64,000 nt of DNA from Streptomyces barringtoniae (GTDB lineage: Bacteria; Actinomycetota; Actinomycetes; Streptomycetales; Streptomycetaceae), in NCBI RefSeq assembly GCF_020819595.1, contig NZ_JAJHNP010000009.1, positions 1 through 64,000 on the forward strand, given 5' to 3'. Each line of letters starts with the position of its first letter. The stretch's first letter is position 1. The position numbers and the translations under genes were made by a program. The notes beneath the pieces are model-generated. The model saw only the letters and a program-made list of their open reading frames with translations. It was not told where the DNA came from and made no database searches. This document shows, one piece after another, positions 7,399-15,523 of this stretch.

Positions 7399-8352
7399 AT
7401 GAATGTCACCGAACAGCGGTCCACCGGCGTCACGGAGAGCCGCCCGTCGCAGGACCGTGCCCGAAGACGCCCGCCGTCGGCGGCGCGCACCCTGGTGCTG
7501 TGCCTCGCCGAGGCCAGACCGTCCGTACAGGCCGTGTTCCTGCTGCGGTTCGCGGTGGCGTTCCTGATGGGTACGGGGACGGCGGCCCCGGATCTCCCCG
7601 CCCTGGCCGCCGGCGCGACCGCCTGGACCCTGGCCACGCTGTACGTGTACGTGATCAACGGCGTGCACGACGCTCCCGAGGACCGGCTGAACGCAACGGG
7701 CCGCCCCATCGGCAGGGGCGAACTGCCGCCCCTCCGCGCGCGGACCGTCGCCCACGCCTGCGCCGTCCTCGCGGTGCTGGTCTCCGTGACGAGCGGGGTA
7801 CCGGCACTGACACCGCTGGTGATCGTCCATCTGCTGTGCGGCCACGCCTACTCCGCCCCGGCCGTGGCGCTCAAACGGCGCACGTCCACGACCGTCGCCG
7901 CCGTCCTGCTGCTCGGCGGACTGACCTTCGCCGCCGGCTGGACGACCGCGGGCGGCCGCGCGGACACCCTCCCCGTGATCGTCTTCGGCGGCGCGCTGAC
8001 CCTGTGGATGGGGGCGGTCGGAGCACTGGTCAAGGACCTGTCCGACGTGCGCGGAGACGCCGCGGCCGGGCGGCGCACGGCACTGATCCGCTGGGGCGAG
8101 CGGCGGGCGAGAGTCGTCTGCGCGCTCAACCCCGTGGCGCTCGCGCTCGCCTACCTGACGACCGCCGCCGTCGTCGTGCCGTCCCTGCTCGCCTCCGCCG
8201 CGGTCCTGCTGGCCGGGGCTGTGGTGACGGCATGCCTGGTGCGCACCACCTCCTCGGACGCCCCCCGCCGCCGCAGCCGGCTGCCCTACCGCGCGTTCAT
8301 GCTGACCCAGTACGCCACCTGCCTGGTCCAGCTCACCACCGAGCTGAGCTGA
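7399..8352 (+). CDS. UbiA-superfamily membrane prenyltransferase
   Basis: Integral membrane protein of 317 residues with 8-9 hydrophobic helices. The two Mg-diphosphate motifs of UbiA enzymes are present: N-x3-D-x3-D as NGVHDAPED near residue 90, and D-x3-D in KDLSDVRGD near residue 214. Members transfer prenyl or other polar-lipid groups from diphosphate donors to aromatic or other acceptors; the acceptor here is unknown. The ATG at 7399 has no Shine-Dalgarno sequence, and a TTG two codons upstream is an alternative. It follows the ALAS-dehydrogenase pair in the same direction but behind a hairpin, so membership of the same pathway is likely rather than certain. Genes for menaquinone or haem synthesis do not adjoin it. 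Confidence 0.85.
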   Translation: MNVTEQRSTGVTESRPSQDRARRRPPSAARTLVLCLAEARPSVQAVFLLRFAVAFLMGTGTAAPDLPALAAGATAWTLATLYVYVINGVHDAPEDRLNATGRPIGRGELPPLRARTVAHACAVLAVLVSVTSGVPALTPLVIVHLLCGHAYSAPAVALKRRTSTTVAAVLLLGGLTFAAGWTTAGGRADTLPVIVFGGALTLWMGAVGALVKDLSDVRGDAAAGRRTALIRWGERRARVVCALNPVALALAYLTTAAVVVPSLLASAAVLLAGAVVTACLVRTTSSDAPRRRSRLPYRAFMLTQYATCLVQLTTELS

Positions 8353-8451
8353 GCCCGGGCCCTTGTCAGTAACGGAGAACCGGTCCGCTGCGCTGCAAGT
8401 GGTGAGTGCGTGCTGTTACTCCGAGGCGTGAAGCGGCGAACGAGGCGGTTT

Positions 8452-8482
8452 TTGACAATCGTTACGTTTGTCAGCCTATAAA
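8452..8482 (+). promoter_or_regulatory. promoter with an overlapping inverted repeat upstream of the Asp-box protein
   Basis: TTGACA (8452-8457) and TATAAA (8477-8482) are separated by 19 nt. GACAA (8454-8458) and TTGTC (8468-8472) form an inverted repeat within it that could bind a repressor. The locally AT-rich stretch stands out in the 253-nt gap before the secreted Asp-box protein gene. Confidence 0.55.
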
Positions 8483-8605
8483 TTCGCTGTAAGCCTCTGG
8501 GGTTGAGGCAGGGCACGGGAGTACGGTTCCGGCGCTCGGCAGTAGGAGATCAAGTGCGGCCGTAGGGGCGGCTGCCACTTACGCCGAAGAAGCCGGAGAC
8601 AGTCC

Positions 8606-11260
8606 ATGCGTGTGTATTCCGCACGGCGCAGACCGCGCCGCGGGGCGGAGGGCGGTGGGCGGGCGGCGTTCGCCGTCGTCGCCGCCGCACTTCTGATAGC
8701 GGGGACGGGACCCGTCGCCGCGTACGGAGTGGACAGCGACTCGGGATCGGGCCGCCATGACGTGGCGGGCGAGGAGTCCCACGAACTGATGGAGTCCGTC
8801 GACTCGTTCAACGAGCCGAGGCTCTCGCCCGGCGGGCAGCTCGCGCCGGGCGCGTACGCGGGCGCGTGGGCACACATCAAGAACATGCCGGTCGCGTCCG
8901 GCAGCTGGAGCGAGGTCACCACCTCGCCGTACAACGAGGACGCGCTGCACTACCGCGACCAGTCGGCCTCCAACTCCGGCGGCGGCGCGGGTCATTCGGC
9001 CGGCCGTATCGCCGCCCTGGCCACCGATCCGACGCATCAGGGGGTCGTGTACGCGGGCGCCGCGGGCGGCGGTGTGTTCCGGTCCGCCGACGACGGGAAG
9101 ACCTGGACGCCGATCGCCGACCGGCTGCCGGCCCTGTCCGTGGGCGCCCTCGCGGTCGCGCCCGACGGCGCGCTGTGGCTGGCCACCGGCGAGGCGACCA
9201 CCGCCTCCGACAACTACCTGGGCAGCGGCGTCTACCGGCTCGCGGACCCGGTCACCGGCTCGTTCGGCGAGAGCGACAAGGTGGGCGGCACCGAACTGGA
9301 CTCCAGCTCGGTCCACACCCTGACCTTCGACCAGGCCGCCGGTTACGTCTTCGCGGCCTCCTCGCACGGCGTCTTCCGGCGCCCGCTGTCGGCCGGGCAG
9401 GACGCCGCCTGGTCGAAGGTCCTCGCCCCCTGCGCGGGCATCGGCATCAGTGGCGTGGGCTGCGGGGTGGACAGCCACTACGCGGACATCGCCAACGACA
9501 TCGCCGTACAGCCCGGCAGCGACGGCAGGAAGCTGCTGGCGAACGTGGCCTGGCGCAGCGGCGCCGACTACAACGGCTTCTACTACTCCGACGACGCCGG
9601 CACCACCTGGAAGCGGTCCAACCCGACCGGCGCGATCAACCCCGCCGAGATCGGCAACGCCGCCTTCGCCTACGCGGCCGACGGCAGCAGGCTGTACGTC
9701 TCGATGGAGTCCCCCAAGCTCCTCAACAAGACGTCCGGTTCCGGGGTGTACTCGGTCCTCGCGGGCGTGTACGTCAGCCGGAGCGGCAACGCCAGCGGCT
9801 CGTTCCAGCAGATCGCGACCTCCTCGTCGCTGTCGGCGAGCGGCTCCGCGATGAAGATCAACGCGATCGGCTCCGGCTACCAGCCCGGCTCCCAGGCCTG
9901 GTACGACCAGGTCGTCGCGGTGGACCCGAATGACCCGAACCACGTCTACCTGGGCCTCGAGGAGATGTTCGAGTCCCGGGACGGCGGCGCCACCTGGAAG
10001 GCGATCGGCCGGTACTGGGACTTCGGCATGAAGTGCTTCTCGTACGACCCGGCCGCGAACTCCTGCGACGGCGACGTGATGCACTCCGACCAGCACGCCC
10101 TCGCCTTCTCGCAGTGGAAGGGCGGCACGCCGGAGGTGTTCGTCGGCAACGACGGCGGCGCCTACGCCCGCCCGACCGCGCAGACGACCGCCGGCTGGCG
10201 CAACCTCAACGAGTCCGGCACCCTGCGCGACCTGCAGTACTACTCGGTGCGCGCGGGCAGGACGACCGACGGCAGCGGCGACGCCGTCTGGGGCGGCCTG
10301 CAGGACAACGGCGTCTCGCTGCTCGCTCCCAAGGGCGCCACGTACCAGGGGCAGCAGCTCAACCCGGACGGCGAGATGGTCTCCCCGTTCGGCGGTGACG
10401 GCGGCGACCAGCTGGTCAACCCGGACAACGGCTGCCAGACCGTCGGCGAGTACGTCGACCTCGCGCTGCAGATCACGAACAACTGCGGCTACACCGCGAG
10501 CGACGACGGCTCCGAGGACGTCATCACCGACATCGCACCCGGCGACCCGGGCGCCCGCTTCATCGCCCCGTTCAGCGCGGACGAGACCGACCCGAACGGC
10601 CTGTGGGTCGCGGGCGGCCAGTACGTCTGGGGCAACACCAGGACCTGGCACAGCACCTCCGGCGCCGACTGGACGAAGCTGTACGACCTGGGCGCCGGCC
10701 ACTCCGCCTCGGCGGTCGCCAGCCGCAACCACGTGACGTGGGCGGCCTGGTGCGGCCCCTGCTCCAAGGTCGACGGCACCTTCGGGCGGGGCATCGCCAC
10801 CAACTACGGCGGCACCTGGCACCAGGTGAGCCTGCCCGCCGCCTTCCCCAACCGCTACGTCTCCGGTCTGGCCATCGACCCGTCCGACGCCTCCGGCAAG
10901 ACGGTCTACGCGGTGATCAACGGCTTCTCGCGGCACTGGAACGAGGGCCCCGGCGCCGGCTACGGCCACGTCTGGAAGACCACCGACGGCGGCGCGACCT
11001 GGACGGACGCCAGCAGTGACCCCGCGGCCTCGGACTCCTTCCCGGACGCCCCGGCCAACTCGGCGCTGATCACCCGGAACGGCACCCTCGTGGTCGCCAC
11101 CGACCTGGGCGTGTTCACCAGCACCTCGGCGGGCCACTGGGCGCGCCTGGGCACGAACCTGCCCACCGCGCCGGCGGTCTACCTCTCGCCGAGCCCGGAC
11201 GGCAGCCAGGTGTACGTGGCCACGCACGGCCGTGGCATCTGGAAGACCCGGACGCCGTAA
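8606..11260 (+). CDS. secreted Asp-box (BNR) beta-propeller protein, xyloglucanase/sialidase-like
   Basis: Extracellular protein of 884 residues. An Arg-rich N-terminus followed by a hydrophobic AAFAVVAAALLIAGTG stretch is a signal peptide, probably cleaved near residue 40. Asp-box repeats (S/T-x-D-x-G-x-T-W) recur: SADDGKTW, SDDAGTTW, SRDGGATW and TTDGGATW. This is the blade signature of the propellers seen in GH74 xyloglucanases, sialidases and VPS10-like proteins. I cannot place the catalytic acids, so hydrolase activity is unproven and a binding role is possible. GGAG lies about 8 nt before the ATG. No carbohydrate-binding module or cell-wall anchor is visible at the C-terminus. It is monocistronic and faces uppP across a bidirectional terminator. 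Confidence 0.8.
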   Translation: MRVYSARRRPRRGAEGGGRAAFAVVAAALLIAGTGPVAAYGVDSDSGSGRHDVAGEESHELMESVDSFNEPRLSPGGQLAPGAYAGAWAHIKNMPVASGSWSEVTTSPYNEDALHYRDQSASNSGGGAGHSAGRIAALATDPTHQGVVYAGAAGGGVFRSADDGKTWTPIADRLPALSVGALAVAPDGALWLATGEATTASDNYLGSGVYRLADPVTGSFGESDKVGGTELDSSSVHTLTFDQAAGYVFAASSHGVFRRPLSAGQDAAWSKVLAPCAGIGISGVGCGVDSHYADIANDIAVQPGSDGRKLLANVAWRSGADYNGFYYSDDAGTTWKRSNPTGAINPAEIGNAAFAYAADGSRLYVSMESPKLLNKTSGSGVYSVLAGVYVSRSGNASGSFQQIATSSSLSASGSAMKINAIGSGYQPGSQAWYDQVVAVDPNDPNHVYLGLEEMFESRDGGATWKAIGRYWDFGMKCFSYDPAANSCDGDVMHSDQHALAFSQWKGGTPEVFVGNDGGAYARPTAQTTAGWRNLNESGTLRDLQYYSVRAGRTTDGSGDAVWGGLQDNGVSLLAPKGATYQGQQLNPDGEMVSPFGGDGGDQLVNPDNGCQTVGEYVDLALQITNNCGYTASDDGSEDVITDIAPGDPGARFIAPFSADETDPNGLWVAGGQYVWGNTRTWHSTSGADWTKLYDLGAGHSASAVASRNHVTWAAWCGPCSKVDGTFGRGIATNYGGTWHQVSLPAAFPNRYVSGLAIDPSDASGKTVYAVINGFSRHWNEGPGAGYGHVWKTTDGGATWTDASSDPAASDSFPDAPANSALITRNGTLVVATDLGVFTSTSAGHWARLGTNLPTAPAVYLSPSPDGSQVYVATHGRGIWKTRTP

Positions 11261-11287
11261 CGCGATACCGGCAACGCCGGTGGATTA

Positions 11288-11325
11288 CCGAGGCCCCCGG
11301 ACCGCTCAGGGTCCGGGGGCCTCGG
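11288..11325. terminator. bidirectional hairpin terminator
   Basis: A perfect 15-bp stem (CCGAGGCCCCCGGAC at 11288-11302 with GTCCGGGGGCCTCGG at 11311-11325) closes an 8-nt loop between the convergent Asp-box protein gene and uppP. Confidence 0.85.
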
Positions 11326-11337
11326 CCGTCCGCAGGG

Positions 11338-12174
11338 TCAGGCGTTCAGCACCCCGGTGGCCAGCAGGCCCAGCAGGCCCACGCCGATGACGACGCGGTA
11401 GACCACGAAGGCGTTGAAGGAGTGCTTGGCGACGAACTTCAGCAGCCAGGCGATGGAGCCGTACGCCACCACGAAGGAGACGGCGGTGCCCACGGCGAGC
11501 GGGACGGCGCCGACTCCCGCGCCCACGGCGTCCTTGAGCTCGTAGATGCCGGCGCCGGTCAGGGCCGGGATGCCGAGGAAGAAGGACAGGCGGGTGGCGG
11601 CGACGCGGTCCAGGTCCAGGATGAGCGCGGTGGACATGGTGGCGCCGGAGCGGGAGAAGCCGGGGAAGAGCAGGGCGAGGATCTGCGAGCAGCCCACCCA
11701 CATCGCGTCCTTGAACGACGTGTCGTCCTCACCGCGCTTGTGCCGGCCCATCTGGTCGGCCGCCCACATCACACCCGAGCCGACGATCAGCGAGCCGGCC
11801 ACCACCCACAGCGAGCCCAGCGGGCCCTCGACCAGCTTCTTGGCGGCCAGGCCGACCACGACGATCGGGATGGTGGCGTAGATGACCCACCAGGCGAACT
11901 TGTAGTCGTGGTGGTAGCGCTCCTCACGGTGGGTCAGACCACGTCCCCAGGCGGAGACGATCCGCTTGATGTCCTTGAAGAAGTACACGAGCACGGCGGC
12001 GATGGCACCGACCTGGATGACGGCCGTGAAACCGACGACCGAGGTGTCCTCGACCGGGACGCCCATCAGCCCCTCGGCGATCTTCAGATGGCCGGTCGAG
12101 GAGACGGGCAGGAACTCGGTCACCCCCTCGACGATGCCCAGAACAACGGCCTGACCGAGGCTGATGGCGCTCAT
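11338..12174 (-). CDS. uppP: undecaprenyl-diphosphatase (bacitracin resistance protein)
   Basis: BacA/UppP-family membrane phosphatase of 278 residues that dephosphorylates undecaprenyl diphosphate so the lipid carrier can re-enter peptidoglycan and teichoic acid synthesis. Both family signatures are present: GVTEFLPVSSTGHL near residues 17-30, with the catalytic Glu and Ser residues, and PGFSRSG in the second half. About eight hydrophobic segments match the family topology and the length is normal. The ATG at 12172-12174 begins MSAISLGQ, as in homologues. It is divergent from a BlaI-family repressor gene whose operator lies in the 150-nt gap, so beta-lactam or envelope-stress control of uppP is possible. 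Confidence 0.95.
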   Translation of the reverse strand: MSAISLGQAVVLGIVEGVTEFLPVSSTGHLKIAEGLMGVPVEDTSVVGFTAVIQVGAIAAVLVYFFKDIKRIVSAWGRGLTHREERYHHDYKFAWWVIYATIPIVVVGLAAKKLVEGPLGSLWVVAGSLIVGSGVMWAADQMGRHKRGEDDTSFKDAMWVGCSQILALLFPGFSRSGATMSTALILDLDRVAATRLSFFLGIPALTGAGIYELKDAVGAGVGAVPLAVGTAVSFVVAYGSIAWLLKFVAKHSFNAFVVYRVVIGVGLLGLLATGVLNA

Positions 12175-12266
12175 CGGGTCCCTTTCGTCCTCGCCGTCCT
12201 CGCTGTCGGCCGTCCCGCCTGTCCCCCGGGCGGGGGCGCATGGCACACTCGGGCGACGGCAGCATT

Positions 12267-12297
12267 TACACGGCCGTAGAAGTTCTACGCGACTGTA
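12267..12297. promoter_or_regulatory. symmetric operator, probable BlaI/MecI-type binding site
   Basis: A perfect palindrome CGTAGAAGTTCTACG (12275-12289) is centred at 12282. Flanking TACA (12267-12270) and TGTA (12294-12297) are symmetric about the same base, giving a 31-bp operator. TACA/TGTA cores are typical of BlaI/MecI repressors. It lies 28 nt upstream of the repressor ATG, as expected for autoregulation, and within the uppP upstream region. Confidence 0.7.
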
Positions 12298-12324
12298 GAA
12301 GATGAGTGGGAGAACGACAAACCC

Positions 12325-12714
12325 ATGGGCGCCCACACACAGGGACGCGGCCCCAGGCGGGCCAACGGAGTGCGCGAGGCCGAGCTCCTCGGCCTGCTGC
12401 AGCGGGCCGAGGACCCGCTGACCCCCGGGGAGGTCGCCGAGCGGCTCGGGGACGAGCTCACCTACAGCAGCGTGGTGACGATCCTCACCCGCATGCACGC
12501 CAAGGGCCTGCTCAGCCGCACGCCACGCGGGAGGGCGTACGCCTACGCACCCGTCACCGACGACGCCGGCTTCGCCGCCCGCCGGATGCGCACCGTCCTG
12601 GAGGAGCGGCCCGACCGCGAGGCCGTCCTCGCCCGCTTCGCCGACGAACTGTCCGACAACGACGCCGAGTTGCTGCGCCAGCTGCTCGGCCCCGACCAGC
12701 ACCCCGGCCAGTAG
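12325..12714 (+). CDS. BlaI/MecI/CopY-family transcriptional repressor
   Basis: Winged-helix repressor of 129 residues. The DNA-binding domain is near residues 12-80 (REAELLGLLQ, PGEVAERL, TYSSVVTILTRMHAKGLLSRTPRGRAYAY). A helical dimerisation tail follows (LARFADELSDNDAELLRQLL). Relatives are inactivated by proteolysis on beta-lactam sensing, or act as copper regulators when they carry a CxCxxC motif, which is absent here. It lies 68 nt upstream of an M56/M48-like membrane peptidase gene, the usual blaI-blaR1-style pairing. The symmetric operator immediately upstream suggests autorepression of the pair. Targets beyond this locus, including uppP, are inferred only from position. Confidence 0.9.
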   Translation: MGAHTQGRGPRRANGVREAELLGLLQRAEDPLTPGEVAERLGDELTYSSVVTILTRMHAKGLLSRTPRGRAYAYAPVTDDAGFAARRMRTVLEERPDREAVLARFADELSDNDAELLRQLLGPDQHPGQ

Positions 12715-12782
12715 GTCCGGCAGGAACCCGCAGGACCACAGGAGCCCGTAGGTCCGGCAGGCACAGGAAGGGGCCGCCCGGA

Positions 12783-13724
12783 ATGCACGTCGCCGTCTAT
12801 CTGCCGCTGCTGCTCTCGCTCATCGCCCCGCTCGGCGCCCGCCCGCTGGCCGAACGCTGCGAACCCCGCCTGGCCACCTGGCTGCTCACCGCCTCGGCCC
12901 TGGTCCTGGGCGTGGCGAGCACGATCTCGCTGGGCCTGCTGGCCGTGGCCGGCCTGATCCGCGTACCGCAGCTCGCCGCGCTGGGCCACTGGTCGGCCGG
13001 CACCGCACAGCACGAGGACCCCGCCGCGCTGTCCGTCTCGCTGATCGCCGGCCTGCTGCTCGGCGGCGCCGTGCTCATGGCGGCGCGGATGCTGTGGCGA
13101 CGGGCCCGCTCACTGGCCGCCGCCGCGTGGGAAGCCGCCTGCATGCCCGCCCGGGACGGCCTGGTCGTCGTCCCCGACGACGCCCCCGACGCCTTCGCCA
13201 TCCCGGGACTGCCCGGCCGGGTCGTCGTCTCCACCGGCATGCTGCACAGCCTGGACGCGTCCGAACACGACATCCTGCTCGCCCACGAGCGCGCGCATCT
13301 GACCGCCCACCACTACGCCTTCGTCGCCCTCGCCCAGCTCGGCGCCGCCGCCAACCCGTTCCTGCGCCCCCTCGCCACCGCCGTCACCTACACCGTCGAG
13401 CGCTGGGCCGACGAGAACGCGGCCGCCTCGACCGGTGACCGCAGGCGGGTCGCCCGCACGGTCGGCAAGGCAGCCCTCGCCGCGCACCGCACCCCCGCCC
13501 TGACCCGTCTCGCCGGTGCGACCCTGGGCATCCTCGGCCGCCGCAGCCCCCTCGCCAAGGCCGGCCCGGTCCCGCGCCGCGTCGCCGCCCTCCTGGCCCC
13601 GCCGCTGGGCCGCCACCCGGCCCTCACCGCGGCGACGGCGGCCGTCCTGACCGCGGCGACCCTCGCCACCGCGGAGGCCGCCCACGACTTTCATCTGCTG
13701 CTGAGGACGGCCGGCGTCTCCTGA
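12783..13724 (+). CDS. M56/M48-type membrane zinc metallopeptidase
   Basis: Membrane protein of 313 residues with three N-terminal hydrophobic segments, a cytoplasmic-looking metallopeptidase core and another hydrophobic segment near the C-terminus. The zinc-binding HExxH is HERAH beginning at H168, with a downstream ERWADENAA that could supply the third ligand. This is the BlaR1-like peptidase architecture without the extracellular penicillin-binding sensor domain. It probably cleaves the BlaI-type repressor encoded just upstream in response to an unknown membrane signal. GGAAGGGG precedes the ATG. Proteins of this compact type are common next to blaI-like genes in Streptomyces. Confidence 0.85.
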   Translation: MHVAVYLPLLLSLIAPLGARPLAERCEPRLATWLLTASALVLGVASTISLGLLAVAGLIRVPQLAALGHWSAGTAQHEDPAALSVSLIAGLLLGGAVLMAARMLWRRARSLAAAAWEAACMPARDGLVVVPDDAPDAFAIPGLPGRVVVSTGMLHSLDASEHDILLAHERAHLTAHHYAFVALAQLGAAANPFLRPLATAVTYTVERWADENAAASTGDRRRVARTVGKAALAAHRTPALTRLAGATLGILGRRSPLAKAGPVPRRVAALLAPPLGRHPALTAATAAVLTAATLATAEAAHDFHLLLRTAGVS

Positions 13725-13805
13725 CGGCCGGCCGAGCGCCTCGGCACCGCCGGAGGCAGCGCCGTGCGCCGTATACGACGCAAGAGAACCCGCACCTCAT
13801 TTTGG

Positions 13806-13824
13806 TATACCCCCTACCGGTATA
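13806..13824. promoter_or_regulatory. CsoR-like (copper) palindromic operator
   Basis: TATACCCCCTACCGGTATA has TATACC/GGTATA arms around a C-rich centre, the layout of copper-sensor CsoR operators (TATACCC...GGGTATA). It stands in an AT-rich patch about 90 nt upstream of the DUF6153 gene, the first of two genes encoding Met/His-rich exported proteins. No csoR gene is in this window. Confidence 0.6.
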
Positions 13825-13901
13825 TCGATCGCCCACGGCACCCCTCCTCCCCTCCCTCGCCCGTTCGGCCCGCTTCCCGCGTTCCCGCTCGTGCGCTCCC
13901 G

Positions 13902-13907
13902 TAGGGT
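13902..13907 (+). promoter_or_regulatory. -10 box of a leaderless promoter for the DUF6153 gene
   Basis: TAGGGT is followed 7 nt later by the GTG start at 13915, the spacing of a leaderless transcript. No clear -35 is visible. Confidence 0.5.
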
Positions 13908-13914
13908 GGGAGCC

Positions 13915-14451
13915 GTGATCCTCGCGCAGCCCGCCGTCGGAACGGCCCGGGCCCGCATCCGTCAGTCGGTGCGGGCCTGTGTTCTGGTCGCCGTCCTGCT
14001 CGGGCTGTTCCTCATGCACGGCGGCCCGGCCGCGGCCGCGGGCGGCTGCCACGGGGCCATGCCGGACACGGACACCGCCGTCCCGCACGCGGCACCCGCG
14101 CGGGCGGCCGCGCACATGGACGCGATGCGACCGGCACCCGCGATGACGGCCGGACACCCGGACCCGGTCCGGCCGGCGACCGCGCCGACAGCCGTGCACC
14201 CCGCCGCCCATCCCGCGGCCGCAGCCGCCGAGGCCGCCCCGCGCACGGACGAGGCCATGCGGGGCGCGCTGTGTCTGGCCACGACGCCCCGGTCCGCGAT
14301 GCCGTCGCCTCCGATCGCGGCGAGCGCCCTCGTGTTCCCGGCCGCCGTCCTGCTGCCGTGGGCCCGGCATGGTTCCCACGGCATCCGTCGCCGGGGTCCA
14401 CCGGCCGGCGGGCGTCAACTCCTGCTCCAGGTGTGCATCGCGCGGACGTGA
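13915..14451 (+). CDS. DUF6153-like exported protein, probably copper-related
   Basis: Small exported protein of about 178 residues. One strong hydrophobic segment (ACVLVAVLLGLFLMHGG) lies near residues 22-38. An alanine-, proline-, histidine- and methionine-rich segment with a CHGAMPDTD motif and repeated HP/HM pairs follows, then a second hydrophobic stretch near the C-terminus. The GLFLMHGG segment followed by a His/Met-rich region matches DUF6153 proteins of Streptomyces. No enzymatic motif is visible. Its His/Met content, the CsoR-like operator upstream and the downstream lipoprotein suggest periplasmic copper handling. The GTG at 13915 is chosen for the leaderless promoter; a GTG at 13891 is an alternative. 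Confidence 0.65.
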   Translation: MILAQPAVGTARARIRQSVRACVLVAVLLGLFLMHGGPAAAAGGCHGAMPDTDTAVPHAAPARAAAHMDAMRPAPAMTAGHPDPVRPATAPTAVHPAAHPAAAAAEAAPRTDEAMRGALCLATTPRSAMPSPPIAASALVFPAAVLLPWARHGSHGIRRRGPPAGGRQLLLQVCIART

Positions 14452-14551
14452 GGCGCCCTGAGGGATCCGGCGGCCCATCGCCGCGGTCCCGTACGGCTCC
14501 TTCACGTTCACCCGCGCCGGCTCACGGCGCCCACCTGGAAAGACACAACTC

Positions 14552-15478
14552 ATGTCCCAGCGTTTCCGCACGCCCCGTCGCGCCCTCGCGGCCGCCGCCG
14601 CCACCGCGGCACTCACCCTGACCCTCGCCGCCTGCGGCTCCGGCTCCGACTCCGGCAAGGGCCACGACTCCGGCATGGCCGGCATGGACCACAGCGCCTC
14701 GCCCTCCCCCTCGGGGTCGTCCGACGGCATGGCGGCGATGCCCGGCATGGGCACCGCGTCCACCGGCAACGGTCTGGCCGCCGCCAAGGACGGCTACAAG
14801 ATGACCTCCACGGCCACCACCCTGCCCGCCGGCAGGGCGGCCGACTACCGCTTCGCCATCACCGGCCCGGACGGCAGGCAGGTCACCGGCTTCGCCGTCG
14901 ACCAGACCAAGCGGATGCACTTCTACGCCATCCGTTCCGACCTCAGCGGCTTCCAGCACCTGCACCCCACCATGGCCGCGGACGGCACCTGGACCGCGCC
15001 GCTGGCGGCGCTGCAGCCGGGCACCTGGCGGCTGTACGCCTCCTTCACCCCGGACGGCGGCGCCGGCAAGGGCAAGGGTTTCGTGCTCAGCCGCACCGTG
15101 AAGGTGCCCGGCATGGCCATGCCGTCGTCCCTGCCGAAGGCGTCCGGCACCGCCACCGTCGACGGCTACACCCTCACGGTGAAGGGCGCGCCGATGGCGG
15201 GCATGGCCCACCAGCTGACCGCCACGGTCACCAAGGACGGCAAGCCGGTCACCGACCTCCAGCCGTACCTCGACACCTACGCCCACCTGACCGCCTTCCA
15301 CCAGGGCGACCAGGCCTTCGCCCACCTCCACCCGGAGACGAAGGTCGACGGCGACCACGGCGGGCCGTCCCTGACCTTCCACGCCGAGTTCGCCCGGTCC
15401 GGGAACTGGCGGCTGTTCCTCCAGTTCCAGACCGCCGGAAAGCTCCACACCGCGGCGCTCACCCTGCGCGTCGGCTGA
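14552..15478 (+). CDS. Met/His-rich lipoprotein with two FxHLHP modules, probable copper binding
   Basis: Secreted lipoprotein of 308 residues. The signal peptide ends in the lipobox LTLAAC, with the lipidated cysteine near residue 29. A spacer rich in Met, His and Asp follows (GHDSGMAGMDHS, GMAAMPGMG). Two similar beta-rich modules each contain a conserved HLHP, in SGFQHLHPTM near residue 136 and in QAFAHLHPET near residue 254. These are typical of actinobacterial proteins found with copper resistance genes. It probably binds or buffers Cu(I)/Cu(II) outside the membrane. It lies 100 nt after the DUF6153 gene and probably shares its copper-regulated transcript. Confidence 0.75.
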   Translation: MSQRFRTPRRALAAAAATAALTLTLAACGSGSDSGKGHDSGMAGMDHSASPSPSGSSDGMAAMPGMGTASTGNGLAAAKDGYKMTSTATTLPAGRAADYRFAITGPDGRQVTGFAVDQTKRMHFYAIRSDLSGFQHLHPTMAADGTWTAPLAALQPGTWRLYASFTPDGGAGKGKGFVLSRTVKVPGMAMPSSLPKASGTATVDGYTLTVKGAPMAGMAHQLTATVTKDGKPVTDLQPYLDTYAHLTAFHQGDQAFAHLHPETKVDGDHGGPSLTFHAEFARSGNWRLFLQFQTAGKLHTAALTLRVG

Positions 15479-15481
15479 ACC

Positions 15482-15523
15482 GGTGGTGCGCCCCGGCCGC
15501 GGTCGCGGCCGGGGCGCACCACC
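15482..15523. terminator. perfect 20-bp hairpin between convergent genes
   Basis: GGTGGTGCGCCCCGGCCGCG (15482-15501) is followed, after GT, by its exact reverse complement (15504-15523). It serves the lipoprotein transcript and, from the other side, the decarboxylase transcript. The following 158 nt to the decarboxylase stop contains no recognisable gene. Confidence 0.85.

Noticed and set aside
5026..8352. Complete C5N-unit (2-amino-3-hydroxycyclopentenone) biosynthetic cluster
   Set aside because: ALAS is present but no acyl-CoA ligase or amide synthase gene is in the window.
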